Source: Leishmania mexicana MHOM/GT/2001/U1103
Lineage: Eukaryota > Euglenozoa > Kinetoplastea > Trypanosomatida > Trypanosomatidae
Reading direction: 5' to 3'
Length of the DNA: 64,000 nt
Assembly (NCBI RefSeq): GCF_000234665.1
Contig: NC_018319.1
Coordinates: 310,001 to 374,000, forward strand
Shown here: positions 29,494 to 39,360 of the stretch, piece by piece
Numbering within the stretch: the first letter of the stretch is position 1
Layout of the letters: each line of letters opens with the position of its first letter
Program-made: the position numbers and the translations under genes
Notes under the pieces: model-generated
Told to the model about the DNA's origin: nothing
The model's database searches: none
What the model saw: the letters and a program-made list of their open reading frames with translations, nothing else

Positions 29494-31944
29494 TCACGCA
29501 TAGTTCAAGATGGCCTTGAACTTTTTTTCCCATGCCCTCATCCTCGCCAACGGTGTGCCGACGACGGCCGCATCAACGGCCGAGGAGGCATGATGTTTCG
29601 ATGGTGCGCGCCAGGGGGTGAAGTGGGCCTGCTCCAGTGCATCGCCGTCGACAGGCACGCCAGCCTTGCCCCTCGCCGCACTGCTCCTGTCGTCGTAGGG
29701 TCGCTGCGCCAGCGCGTTCACCTCGGCATCACCACTGCCCTCTAGCGCCGCAAGCACCGACGGCTGTACAACGTCCATGGGAGAACTGGGAAAGGCCGAC
29801 GGAAGCCGCAGCGCTCCAGACGCCGTCGTGCTGGCGCTACTTGTCGGCTGCGCACCGTGGGTCCGTGCGGTGTCGTCTGTGCGTGCTCCGGGTGGATGCT
29901 TTATTGCCTTATCCATATTCGGCGAAGGCGAGTAGCTCAGTGATCGACTGGGGCTGCGATACACCGATGACGGGCCAGCGAACCCGCTGAGCCGGTCGAT
30001 GGCCGCCAGTCGATCCATCTGTGCGTCAGCCCACGTGACGCGCGGCGCAGGTGAGGAGGTGTCGACTGGCGGCACCCCCAACGCGGACACCGCCGCCGCC
30101 GCTGCTGCTGCTTTCGCTTCCGCTCCACCGCTTGGCGCCACCGACAACACGGCCTTGTCGACGCCCTCCCGCAGCTGTCCCGCCCGCTCTGCTGCGGTTG
30201 CGTTGCGGGCTTGCTGAAGGAGCTCAAGCCGGCTCTTCAGCAGAGCGCATTCCCGTGCATAGGTGTCGCGCTCGTCTTTCAGCGCGCAGAGCCGCGTCTG
30301 CCAGTGCACCTCTCGTTGAGCGCACAACATGGACTGATGTTCCGCTGCGCTGGCACGACGGGTTGCCGCGACAACGTCGCATTCTAGGGTCGCTCGCGTG
30401 CGCTCCAGATCTGCACGGTAATCTTGCTGCGCTCGCTCCGCCGCGGCACGCGCTTCAATCTTGAGTTGCAAGACGTTGTCCTGCTGCGCCTGCGCAAGAT
30501 CCCGAATGTCGCGCATCGCGGCGTCCAAGGACGACTGCACAGTGACACGACGTTGCTGCTCTTGAAAAAGAGAGGTGCGGGCCTGTCGGAGCTGCTCTTC
30601 CAGGTCTGTGCTGCGGTGCTCATCTTGTGGTGGCGGCTGCCGCTGCGGATGCCGCGCATAGGCAGCAGAGGAGGTTGATGCGAGTCCGCTACTGGCGAAG
30701 ACCATGTCGTCCACACAAGTGCGAAGCACTGTGTCGAGGTGCTCGAGCGCACTTTGCAGCACCAGCAGCGAGTGAGCCAGTGACGATGACGTCGGCGCAC
30801 TGTTCGCTTGCCGTCGACTTGACACGTCCAGGAGGGCCTGAACCACACGCGCTGTCTCCGGTTCTTCGGCATCACCGTCGTTAGCCGTGTGGGCATTGTG
30901 GGAGCAGTTTCCGCACAGCACCGCACGACACTCGCGCAGCTCGCTGCTGCGCGACAAGCAGCGAAGCACGGCACGGCAGAGATCGCGGAGGTGCGCCTGG
31001 AGGGTTGTGTGCGACTTTTCATTGTACGTGGCACAGGTTTCTGCGGCATTTGCAGCACTGCGGCTACGGTCCGACTGTTCCTGTTCCCGTTGCAGCCCAG
31101 CGGGGGACTCTGGCAGTGACGCGTTGTTCCCTGCCCAGTGAGAGAGAAAACGACGCGGGTAGGCCACCTTGTTCGTGTCCGAGCCTCTCGGGATGCCGTC
31201 AGTGCCTTCGCTCTCACCGCCGCAGTGGTGGCCGCTACCGCCGGGGGTGGACAAGTTCGGAGTTGTAGAGGCAGAGCCCATCGATGCCCTGCCACTCCTC
31301 GACTGTTGTTCCTGTCCCTCCGCCTGCTGCACGGCTCTCTTCCGAGGATTCACCTGTGCTTGAAGGCGGCGCAGCTTGTCCAGCAGCTTTCGCATGAGCG
31401 TCTCCGACGAGACTTGCGCGGCGGCAAACTCCGCTTCCCACCGCGCCTGGAGCGCGCGCTCGCGCCGCAGCGCCCGTTTCTCCACCTGTAGCGCCCGCTG
31501 CCTCCAATATTGCAGCTGCTCTTCCAGCTCGAGAACGTGGTAGTGTTCCAGCACCGCGGAACCGCCCGTGGTGACTGCCTGGTGGCGTTCTTGGTCATTG
31601 CTGCAGTGGCGGGCACCGAGCGCAGGTGCCGCACGCCGATGAATGAGGGGCACTGCAGCACCATTGCTTCCGTGTTCGCTAGACTGAAGTTGTTGTGCGC
31701 CCAAGTGGGCAGAGTCGGTGTGCGGGGAGTGGCTGCTGGAGCGTGAGGAGTCGGGGGTGGAGGACTGGCGAGGATGTTGCACGTGCCTCCTACAAGGATG
31801 CGCGAGATGACCTGCTGCCTCGCCTTTTCCTTCACAGAAAACCGGCGGCGGTCGAAGGGGCCTGCAGCTTGCGAGTCCGTTCGCGTCATCGGCTGGCGAT
31901 GCCGCGCTAGCGGAGCTAGAGGTTGCAGAGGCCGTTTTCGACAT
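29494..31944 (-). CDS. Coiled-coil protein, unrecognised
   Basis: An 816-residue protein with the ATG at 31944. The open frame extends to 32544, but that part is a translated pyrimidine and CA-repeat leader, with a pyrimidine tract at about 32060-31985 and AGs at 31985-31970 just before the ATG. Residues about 125-200 and 420-590 form coiled coils (LELEEQLQYWRQRALQVEKR; then repeated Gln/Arg/Glu/Ala heptads). A Ser/Pro-rich linker separates them and the tail is Ser-rich, ending in a basic/aromatic helix (RMRAWEKKFKAILNYA). A CGNCxxNxH motif near residue 348 holds the only cysteine and histidine pair of note. No known family; a structural or cytoskeletal role is inference. Confidence 0.78.
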   Translation of the reverse strand: MSKTASATSSSASAASPADDANGLASCRPLRPPPVFCEGKGEAAGHLAHPCRRHVQHPRQSSTPDSSRSSSHSPHTDSAHLGAQQLQSSEHGSNGAAVPLIHRRAAPALGARHCSNDQERHQAVTTGGSAVLEHYHVLELEEQLQYWRQRALQVEKRALRRERALQARWEAEFAAAQVSSETLMRKLLDKLRRLQAQVNPRKRAVQQAEGQEQQSRSGRASMGSASTTPNLSTPGGSGHHCGGESEGTDGIPRGSDTNKVAYPRRFLSHWAGNNASLPESPAGLQREQEQSDRSRSAANAAETCATYNEKSHTTLQAHLRDLCRAVLRCLSRSSELRECRAVLCGNCSHNAHTANDGDAEEPETARVVQALLDVSSRRQANSAPTSSSLAHSLLVLQSALEHLDTVLRTCVDDMVFASSGLASTSSAAYARHPQRQPPPQDEHRSTDLEEQLRQARTSLFQEQQRRVTVQSSLDAAMRDIRDLAQAQQDNVLQLKIEARAAAERAQQDYRADLERTRATLECDVVAATRRASAAEHQSMLCAQREVHWQTRLCALKDERDTYARECALLKSRLELLQQARNATAAERAGQLREGVDKAVLSVAPSGGAEAKAAAAAAAVSALGVPPVDTSSPAPRVTWADAQMDRLAAIDRLSGFAGPSSVYRSPSRSLSYSPSPNMDKAIKHPPGARTDDTARTHGAQPTSSASTTASGALRLPSAFPSSPMDVVQPSVLAALEGSGDAEVNALAQRPYDDRSSAARGKAGVPVDGDALEQAHFTPWRAPSKHHASSAVDAAVVGTPLARMRAWEKKFKAILNYA

Positions 31945-32477
31945 GCGAGTTGGTGCGTGCGTGTATGGTCTGCTCGCCCGCAAGGAGGAGGGAGAGTGAG
32001 GTTTGGGGAGGGTTCCTTGGGACGAGGGAGTGGGGAGAGGGGGTGGGAGGGGCGCACGACAGACGGGGCGAGGCAGACGAGGATGAGAAGCGATGGTCGT
32101 CCGCTGTGAGTTATGGAGGGTGAGGCAGAGCGCACACGCACGCACGCACACAGACACACAGGGGGAGGGGGATAGAGAGCGGGCGAGATGAGCGGCTGCG
32201 CGCTGCGTGCGTGCATGCAGCCACCCGCATATCGGCGTCCTTCGCTTTTGTTGGAGGGCGACATGCGCGCAGGGGTAGACATCGGGACAGAGATGTGCCG
32301 GCCCAACGTCTGCTTCCCTGCACAGTGGCAAATAAACAGGGGAAACGTGTGCGCAAGGGCTGCGATGTGCGTGGGTTCGTTGTAATGGCCGTGATGGGTA
32401 GAGGAGGAGGGATAGGTGATGACGCCTGCAGAGTAGGACCCACACACACACCACACAGATGCACGCGCACGCGCGGG
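31945..32477. other. Intergenic region
   Basis: No gene seen. The part nearest 31970-32060 is the coiled-coil gene's pyrimidine tract and acceptor; the rest is the nucleotide-sugar transporter's 3' flank with CA-repeat patches. Confidence 0.65.
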
Positions 32478-33707
32478 TCATTTTGTGGCGCAGCGGCATG
32501 AGATGGTGCGGGCATCCCCCCAGCCGCGCGTGTAGTACATGCACATGGCGGTCATCACGATCCAGACGGCGATTGCGTCATGACTGGTGAAGGGCTCGCC
32601 GAGTAGTGCGGCGGCGACGGCTGCGGTAAGCAGCACTTCGAGAGCAGACGCGAACGCCTTGGCGATGACGTTGAGAAACTTCAGGATGAACGCCGCAGAG
32701 ATCCCCATGACAGTGCCGAATATGATGAGGAGGACTACGAGCGGCGCGCCGCTGCGCTGCTGCGGCGGTGCAGCATTCCCGTTCAGTTCGCCGACGGCCG
32801 CAGTGCTGGTCCTCGTCGTTGTCGTTGTCGCGGCAAAGACGCCCGTGATGATGGCCGGGTCGGCGAGGAGGCCAAAGACGGTGTTGAAGAGGATGACGTA
32901 CAAGTGCGTGAAGAAATTTTGCTGGTGGATGGAGAGATGCCGCTCCTTCTTGAGCGCGTACTCGTTATACACACCTGCCATCGATGACAGGAGCGCCTGA
33001 GGCAGAATGAGGAGTACGCGGGGGCCAAGCTGCAGCGTACTGGGGGAGTAATACTTGCTCGCCACACCGATCATCAGAAGCACGAGAGCAACCCACTTGC
33101 GCACTGTGAGGGCCTGGTGCGGCAGAAGGCTAAAGAGGATACCTGTGAACAGGATGCGGGTCTGCATGAACACCTGGTACGTGCCGGCGTCGAACAGCTT
33201 CAGATTGGAGAAGGTCATATTGTTGTACACCGTGTAAAGGAACGATGGAACAGTGTAGGGGAGGCCGCCGCGCCAGATCTCGCGTCGCTGCGCACTAAAG
33301 AGCACCTTAGTCGGCAGGAACTCGGCGTCCTCGCGGTACTTGAGGGCCACAGACACCGCCAACTTGGTCAGCTCGATCGCGAAGACGACGAGGGCGTCGT
33401 TATATTGTTGATGGTGGTTCTTCGTGTAGCGGATAGTAAGGACGAATAACATGCTCGCCAACATGTAGATCGCGGCGAGGGCGGCGCTCTGCAGGAAGGG
33501 CAACGTGCTGTCTGGAGGGGACAGGGGGCCAGCGCTTGCACCCTCCGTAGGCGAGAACAGCACCTCCCCTTCTCCAGGGATCTTGTGCACGCCACGGATG
33601 CTGCTGACCTTGATGACGGCGGTGCTGTTGCAGGTGCCCTCGACGCCCCAGATGGCGCCTCTGGTTTTCTCATCCTCGCTCTTCTTGCTGCAGGCGTAGG
33701 TGGACAT
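32478..33707 (-). CDS. Nucleotide-sugar transporter, SLC35 type
   Basis: A 409-residue polytopic membrane protein with the ATG at 33707. After about 65 polar residues there are roughly ten hydrophobic segments. Family signs are YNDALVVFAIELTKLAVS in the second helix region, PSFLYTVYNNMTF, GTYQVFMQTRILFTGI, and SSMAGVYNEYALKK in the middle, which is the conserved G-V-Y-E/N-x-x-LK element of the UDP-galactose / CMP-sialate / UDP-GlcNAc group (SLC35A). The final helices hold a KFLNVIAKAFASALEVLLTA run. It should carry a nucleotide sugar from cytosol into Golgi lumen in exchange for the nucleotide monophosphate, feeding phosphoglycan or glycoprotein synthesis. The particular sugar cannot be read from sequence. 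Confidence 0.88.
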   Translation of the reverse strand: MSTYACSKKSEDEKTRGAIWGVEGTCNSTAVIKVSSIRGVHKIPGEGEVLFSPTEGASAGPLSPPDSTLPFLQSAALAAIYMLASMLFVLTIRYTKNHHQQYNDALVVFAIELTKLAVSVALKYREDAEFLPTKVLFSAQRREIWRGGLPYTVPSFLYTVYNNMTFSNLKLFDAGTYQVFMQTRILFTGILFSLLPHQALTVRKWVALVLLMIGVASKYYSPSTLQLGPRVLLILPQALLSSMAGVYNEYALKKERHLSIHQQNFFTHLYVILFNTVFGLLADPAIITGVFAATTTTTRTSTAAVGELNGNAAPPQQRSGAPLVVLLIIFGTVMGISAAFILKFLNVIAKAFASALEVLLTAAVAAALLGEPFTSHDAIAVWIVMTAMCMYYTRGWGDARTISCRCATK

Positions 33708-33910
33708 GATGGCGTTCGTAGGAGGAGAGGAGGGACAGGTTACTTAGGCGAGTCCAGCACACCTCTGCGAGGGGCAGAGTGGGAGAGGGAGTGTGCACAG
33801 CCCTCGTGTTGAGACCTCTTCGCTTCCGTGGCGAACTGCTCCTCAGCAGCCACGGAGCCGGCCCTCTCACAAGACGGCGCGAGCGCAGTGAGGTGATAGC
33901 ACCAAATAGC

Positions 33911-33970
33911 CTGTAACAGGAACGGAGAAGAGGAGGTGAGGGTGAGGGTGAGGGAGAGGGAGGGTTGGCA
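33911..33970 (-). promoter_or_regulatory. Predicted trans-splice acceptor of the nucleotide-sugar transporter gene
   Basis: On the minus strand a 45-base tract of C and T (33966-33920) leads into GTTACAG, with the AG at 33912-33911, 204 bases before the ATG. No closer AG precedes it after the tract. This is the cleanest spliced-leader acceptor of the window. Confidence 0.65.
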
Positions 33971-34084
33971 CGGCAACCGCAACGACAGCAGCGGCCGACG
34001 CAAGGGAAGCGTCGTCACGTGCAAAACACAGAACACACGCGCAATCGCCCATTGGCGAGGGCGAAGAAACGTTTGTTTTTCTCG

Positions 34085-34275
34085 TCCCCACAGACAGCGT
34101 ACCTGTGTGTGTGTGTAAAGGGGGGGGGGGCGGAGAAGAGACCGCGGAATACACTTCTGAGGTGTCCCTCGCCATTACGGAAGAGCACAGCAGCTCTCAG
34201 AAGGATAGAAAGCACCCGGCGGGGGAAGGGGGAGGGGGAGGAACAGCACACACACACCCGCACACACACACGAAA
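34085..34275. repeat. 0.19 kb direct repeat, copy A
   Basis: Nearly identical by eye to 44592-44785, differing mainly in (GT)n, G-run and (CA)n lengths. It begins at a TCCCCACAGACAGCG element and ends in a (CA)n tract. On the transcribed strand it carries a C-rich pyrimidine tract, then TTTACACACACAG, an acceptor-like sequence. Flanks on both sides are unrelated, so the copy has clear edges. Confidence 0.85.
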
Positions 34276-34421
34276 CAGAGCGAAGATGCTGCTAGCATGT
34301 GTGTGTATGTGTTTGTGGTTTTCTTCGCACGGTTGTGTGCGGGCCGTACAGGAGATGGCCTGCCCCGCATGCCCCCCCCCTCCCCTTTCTCCTCCACACT
34401 CGTTACGGTCTCCTCTTGCTA

Positions 34422-37289
34422 TCACCCCGTGAGAGCCCCGCGCCGAGGATCCAGGCTCACTGACGGCACAAATTCTAATGTCCATGCGCCATAGCCGACG
34501 GCGCCACTGCTGCTGGTGTCGTCACCGCTGACCACGGCCGTCTGCGTGTGGGCTGCGTCATGCCGAAGCGCGTGTCTGCTTCCCCTTGGAGGGTGCAGCC
34601 GCACCTCCTCGTGACGGGGCAGCAGGTGCACAAACAAGAGCTCTGCCGCCATCTCCGCGCCGTACTCGTGGGCCCACAGCGTCATCAGTCCAAGTTCATG
34701 CAGAGTCACCTGTGCCGCAGCGGCGTTCTGGGGCGACACGGCGAAGGCTGCACCGCCACTCGTGAGATCCAAGTACCTGTCGACGACGAGGCGCAGTCGC
34801 GTGTCAAGCACCCCGCGATCCAGCGAGAAGACCAGGATGTACGGTTCCTCGTTGCTCTCCAGCCAGTTCGTGTCCTTGCCGAAAAGCTGTGCCCGGTCTT
34901 GCTGGCGCCACAGGTACTGGAGTACTTCTTCAGGTGTCTGGCGCCACGTTGGCAGCACCTCAACAAAGCGCAGCGGATAGCCGCAGAAGGTTGTGCCCTT
35001 TACTGGTGCAGTGGCTGCGCCACTGGCCGGGACGCGAGGTGCCGCGGTAGCGGCGGACCTCCGCCCTGGTCGCGCGTGCGGAAGGACACGCACGCACATC
35101 ACCTCCATCACATCATTTGTTACGTGATCACACATCCTGGTGACGTCGGCGTCGGCGACAAGCGCCCCACGAAGCGCTGCCACGGCACTCCCCTCGGCGC
35201 TGCTGCTGCTGAGGAGACCTTTGAAGGTGTGTGGGTCGTACTGGGCGAGTGCGTTGCGCACTTCGTCTTCGACGCCGCCTCGCACCGCACCACTGCCGTC
35301 CTCTTTTCCACACCAGACATCGGCGCACACGGCGTTGGCATGACGGCGCTGTCGTCGACCATGGGCCATGCGGCGCACCATCGGGTTCGCCGCCGTGAGC
35401 AGCAAGAAGCGAAAGAAGGAGCGGTAGTACGCGGCATGCGTCACCGACAAGTTCCACCGCACCACTGTGGACAGGCGGGCAACGGAGATGGGGATGGCCG
35501 TCAGCCGGCGAAAGAGATGCCCGATAAGACGGCGGTTTATCTCGTACATGGCGCCGGCGGACAGACTGCGAGTTGGCAGATCGCCCATCATCGTGGCGAA
35601 CAGTCCATCGTCGCTGGCGTCCGTTGCGAAGGATTTGGCGACATCTGTGCCCTTCGCCCCCTCGTTCCATCCAAGGGCTGGGGGCTGTCCAGCTGCCGCC
35701 GCCGCGCCCCGCGTCGCCTCCACATTCGCACCGCCACCACTCACGGGTAGACCCGCTTCGCCCGTTGGGGAGCCGCCGCCACCGCCGCGCGCAGCAACGC
35801 TGACCACAGACGAAGCCTGCAGCACCACATCCACGAGTGGGTGGCCGGATGTGTGTTGCAGCGCTGCTGCTGCCGAGATGGTCTTGCGCAGCTGCTGGTC
35901 TGCTGAGAATCCCGTCGTGGACGCGGCGGACCTGGTGAGCGACTCATCGAGTGACCTGCGTGCACCCGTCAAGGCGCTATGGAGGAGATACTGTGCATGG
36001 GCGGTGGTCCACGTCGGGAACCCCGCCGCCCCATTCAGCCACACGAACTCGCAAGCGCTGGTGACTGCCTCTTCACGAGCGGTGGCTAGCGGCACAGATG
36101 GCTGCTGCTCATGCTTGCGGCTCGTGGTGCTGCTCACGTACTTTGCGCCACCGGTGCCGTGCGTCTCGCAGAACGCGGCGTAGGCGGCAGCCTTCGCCTG
36201 CCCACCCCACTGCAGGGCGTAGCAGAGCTTCGCAACTGCACGATCACGCACGGGGTCGACCGTCGCCAGCAGCATGGACGGCAGTGCCGGGTAGGAGACA
36301 GCGCCGGAGTACGGCGAGACGCGGAACTCGGCGTCGGAGAAGATTATCGAGAGGAACATCCACTGCTCCACTTCGTGGCTGGCGGGCAGACGAAGAGTCC
36401 CAGAAGCCTCAGTCCCACCACAGCTACCGCCGCTGCACAGGGTTGCCACCAGTGGCACGACACTCGCACGGAAGGCTCGGGACAGCTGCTGCCCTCGCTT
36501 CCACAAGACACGCTGCTCCGCCGCCGCCGCACCGCCGTTGCTGCCGCCTTCACTGTTAGCATTGCCCCCCGTTGTACCCGCCGTGCGCTGCTCGGCATCG
36601 GGTGCTCCTGCCTCTCCCTCGCTGAACGCCTCCCTGCGCGCCGCATGACGTGCCACTCTGCCTCCGCAGCGCAGCAATCCGTGGTCGTATTCATACACAG
36701 CACGGGCGGCCCACGCACACATGCTCGCCGTCTCCTCGTCGACCGCGCTGCGGTAGCGGGTAAAAAGGGCACTCGGCTGCAGCGGCTCCGGGGAGAGCAG
36801 CACCAGTTGGGCGAGAAGAGAGCGGATGCGGCGCTGCAACCTTGTCACGGAGACGCTGCAGCCCTTCACGTTTGGCACAGGAGGCGGCGGGGGTGGCGGC
36901 GAGGACGCGCTGGCGTCGCTGTCAGACGTGCTGGTGCGTGTCTCGTGCCCACCGCCTGTGAGGCACACGGCTGAGGAGACGAGCTCCGTTATGTCGCCCA
37001 GCTTGTGCAGATCCGCCACGTGTATGTCTGCGGTGACCACGCCCTTGGTGGCGGCTCCCGATGGCGCAGCTGCCACGTGCAGTCCGGCAGCCCCCATTGT
37101 GGACTCCCTGCTACTTGCTGGGCTCGCACCGTGACGGCGAGAGGTGGCGCGACTTGACGCAGACCTCTTCCTTGCCCCCTTCGTCTTTCTCCTTGCCTTA
37201 GCGATGGACGACTTACGCCCGACAGCCGCCGAAAGCTGGAGACCGGTAGGATGCCAAGCCACACGGGAGAGTGCCGATAAACGCATCAT
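34422..37289 (-). CDS. Hypothetical protein, possibly mitochondrial
   Basis: A 955-residue protein with an ATG pair at 37289/37286. The first 45 residues are basic, Ser/Ala-rich and without acidic residues (MRLSALSRVAWHPTGL, then several Arg/Lys clusters), a possible mitochondrial import signal or a nuclear-type basic patch. Ordered parts alternate with poly-Pro (around 130), Gly/Ala and Ser-rich insertions. The C-terminal part (about 750-925) looks globular, with LRFVEVLPTWRQTPEEVLQY and ILVFSLDRGVLDTRLRLVVD. No known domain, membrane helix or catalytic motif is recognised. It begins upstream of the nucleotide-sugar transporter with a normal spacer. Confidence 0.75.
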   Translation of the reverse strand: MMRLSALSRVAWHPTGLQLSAAVGRKSSIAKARRKTKGARKRSASSRATSRRHGASPASSRESTMGAAGLHVAAAPSGAATKGVVTADIHVADLHKLGDITELVSSAVCLTGGGHETRTSTSDSDASASSPPPPPPPVPNVKGCSVSVTRLQRRIRSLLAQLVLLSPEPLQPSALFTRYRSAVDEETASMCAWAARAVYEYDHGLLRCGGRVARHAARREAFSEGEAGAPDAEQRTAGTTGGNANSEGGSNGGAAAAEQRVLWKRGQQLSRAFRASVVPLVATLCSGGSCGGTEASGTLRLPASHEVEQWMFLSIIFSDAEFRVSPYSGAVSYPALPSMLLATVDPVRDRAVAKLCYALQWGGQAKAAAYAAFCETHGTGGAKYVSSTTSRKHEQQPSVPLATAREEAVTSACEFVWLNGAAGFPTWTTAHAQYLLHSALTGARRSLDESLTRSAASTTGFSADQQLRKTISAAAALQHTSGHPLVDVVLQASSVVSVAARGGGGGSPTGEAGLPVSGGGANVEATRGAAAAAGQPPALGWNEGAKGTDVAKSFATDASDDGLFATMMGDLPTRSLSAGAMYEINRRLIGHLFRRLTAIPISVARLSTVVRWNLSVTHAAYYRSFFRFLLLTAANPMVRRMAHGRRQRRHANAVCADVWCGKEDGSGAVRGGVEDEVRNALAQYDPHTFKGLLSSSSAEGSAVAALRGALVADADVTRMCDHVTNDVMEVMCVRVLPHARPGRRSAATAAPRVPASGAATAPVKGTTFCGYPLRFVEVLPTWRQTPEEVLQYLWRQQDRAQLFGKDTNWLESNEEPYILVFSLDRGVLDTRLRLVVDRYLDLTSGGAAFAVSPQNAAAAQVTLHELGLMTLWAHEYGAEMAAELLFVHLLPRHEEVRLHPPRGSRHALRHDAAHTQTAVVSGDDTSSSGAVGYGAWTLEFVPSVSLDPRRGALTG

Positions 37290-37952
37290 CGCGATGATGA
37301 TGAGGTGCGCGCGCTCTGCTCATTTCCTCTCCACTGGCTCGGCGAGTGTCCTCCGTTGGCTCCGACGACGCGCGAGCGCGTGTGGGTGCGTGCGCACGCG
37401 TGTGGTTGATGGGCAGCCGAGGAGGGAAAAGGAGAAGGGCACGTGAAGAGAACAGACAACCGAGGTTTTTCTCGTGAGGAGGAGGGGGGGGGGGCAGCGG
37501 CGGCGGAAGCGCTGGGAGGATGCAGCGATCGCCACCGAGGTAGTGGTGAAGCTATGCAACGCATGTGAGCAAGTGCACCCGCAGGTGCCCTTGCGCGCTC
37601 TCACTTACTTCTCCGTCCTTATCTATAAGTTGTTGTGCCTCTTCTCGTGTGGCTACGGCTGGCGCTGCTCAAGGCAGCTCCGCGAGAGGAGCGAAGGTCC
37701 AAGGACATAAGGTGGGGAGATGATGATAGGAGATGGCGACATGTACGCCGGCCTACGCGCAGGCAAGCTCACGGCATACGGCACGCCTGCAGTCCGCGTG
37801 GCACTCGACCGTGCGTCTCCGCACTTCGACAGCTCCCCCACATACGCACTCCCCCACGAATAATTATGCACACCCACACCCACACGGACACACATACCCA
37901 AGCAGAAGAAAGAGTGCACAGAGAGACGATGACGGGAGGGTGGGGGAGTGGA
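37290..37952. other. Intergenic region
   Basis: No gene seen. Plus-strand purine runs at 37415-37440 and 37476-37500 are pyrimidine tracts for the gene at 34422-37289. CA-rich sequence lies at 37866-37910. Confidence 0.65.
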
Positions 37953-38903
37953 TTACCGGTGCTTGCGCACTATGGCAAGCCGATCCATCTCCCTTACCAC
38001 CTGGACCTGCATCCGCACCCACACCGCATCCGCTTCCGCGTCGAGACCCTCGTCGTCTTCGTTGCAAGCGGCCCCTTCTCCGGGTAGCGGCGGTGACGGC
38101 GATGATGCGCTCGGCATCGTCGGGCCTCGACACGCCTCTTCCACAGTTGTGTTGGCTTTGCCTTTCTTATGTACCTTGTGGCGTGGTGGCGGGGGGCGGG
38201 GTTGAGGTGCACCGGGTTTACTCGCACCCTTCGTTGCCAGCGCTTTCGCTGATGAGGAGGCTGCCGAAGCCACAACACTAACAACAGAAGGGGCGGCAGC
38301 TGGAGAAGCACAAACGGCTTTCATGGATGCTTCCGACCACGATTGCAGCGCCTCCACGAGGAGGTGGGCAGCTGCTTGCTGCTGCTGCTGCTGCCGCTGC
38401 TGTGGGCCACTACTGCAGCCCACCATCGTTACTTCTTCTATTTCTTCTGCATCGTCATCCGTCTCGTCGTCATCGCGGCCCGATTCGACGGTGCTGCTGC
38501 CGCTGCTCATCTCTGATGACGCCGACTGCGACCCGCTGGCTTCATGCAAGCCGGCATCGCCGCTCATGCGTGTCGACTCCGCGGACGCCAACGTCTTGAG
38601 CTGGTCTCGCAGTTGCAACAACCGCTCGGCCGGGCTGCCGTGAAAGAGGTCTGCGCCAGATGACGGGGCCACGACTCCGCCACCACGGCCTGGGCCGTCA
38701 CTGCCTTGTGCGGTCGATGACAGCGCGCTAAGAAGGACGTCGCGCATGATTTCCGCCGTGCGCAGCGCTGCGGCGGTGTTGCGACGCTGCAGGTGCAGCA
38801 GCAGCTGCGTGCTAAGCCGAACATATGCTTCCTCGAGCGACTCTTGCTGTGCGACAGCCGCCTGCTCCGCTGCCGTCGCGGAAGGCGAGGTGACGGAGGC
38901 CAT
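37953..38903 (-). CDS. Hypothetical Ser/Gln-rich protein with N-terminal helices
   Basis: A 316-residue protein. The open frame begins with TTG at 38921; the first ATG is at 38903. Residues about 15-60 form two likely helices (EEAYVRLSTQLLLHLQRR and ALRTAEIMRDVLLSAL), then acidic Ser-rich sequence, a Gln tract near 165-175, a second helix (HLLVEALQSWSEASMKAVCA) and a basic Pro-rich stretch (RPPPPRHKVHKKGKA). It ends in a helix with MQVQVVREMDRLAIVRKHR. Not recognised. The helix-linker-helix form could be a small scaffold or adaptor, but no partner can be named. Confidence 0.7.
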   Translation of the reverse strand: MASVTSPSATAAEQAAVAQQESLEEAYVRLSTQLLLHLQRRNTAAALRTAEIMRDVLLSALSSTAQGSDGPGRGGGVVAPSSGADLFHGSPAERLLQLRDQLKTLASAESTRMSGDAGLHEASGSQSASSEMSSGSSTVESGRDDDETDDDAEEIEEVTMVGCSSGPQQRQQQQQQAAAHLLVEALQSWSEASMKAVCASPAAAPSVVSVVASAASSSAKALATKGASKPGAPQPRPPPPRHKVHKKGKANTTVEEACRGPTMPSASSPSPPLPGEGAACNEDDEGLDAEADAVWVRMQVQVVREMDRLAIVRKHR

Positions 38904-39360
38904 TGGAGGTGTGCCTGGCAATGTCTTAGTGTATATGTCTGTGCAGCGTCATGCTACGTGTGCGGTGGTGCTGGTGCACGAAGAGAACGGGAAGGGGCGA
39001 GGGCCAGAGAACGGAGTGTGGGGGCAGTGGAGAGAAGAGAGCGAGGCCCATGGAGGAGACGGGAGGGGGAGGGGAGGGGGGACTTCCTGTGCGATCGACC
39101 GTGAGAGGCGATCTCGACGCGCACACCGGAACAAGGTCTGTGGCTACCCCAGCGTCGTCAGTGCAATCAGCAGCTTGCGTGACAGTGTTGATGTATGCTT
39201 GATGCGCTGATGTGTGTCGGTGCGTGGTAGACCCTACTTGCGCTTCTCGTGCGTTGCACCACATGGGTAAAGAAAGATGCGAGAAGTGATGTACCCGCCT
39301 TGCACTGACGCGCGCTGTGCATGCCCGGCGCCGTCTGCCACGCGCCTCGCTGACCGTGTC
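38904..39360. other. Intergenic region
   Basis: No gene seen. G-rich plus-strand sequence at 38985-39090 (pyrimidine tract on the transcribed strand) probably serves the 316-residue protein's splice acceptor. Confidence 0.6.

Larger units (their letters stand above)
33708..34421. other. Intergenic region
   Basis: No gene seen. It includes the acceptor at 33911, a GAGGGT/GGGA simple repeat at 33925-33966, and the first copy of the 0.19 kb direct repeat. Confidence 0.65.

Noticed and set aside
31945..32544. 200-residue extension of the 816-residue coiled-coil protein
   Set aside because: It translates CA repeats and a pyrimidine tract and overlaps the end of the transporter gene; the ATG at 31944 follows directly after the tract.
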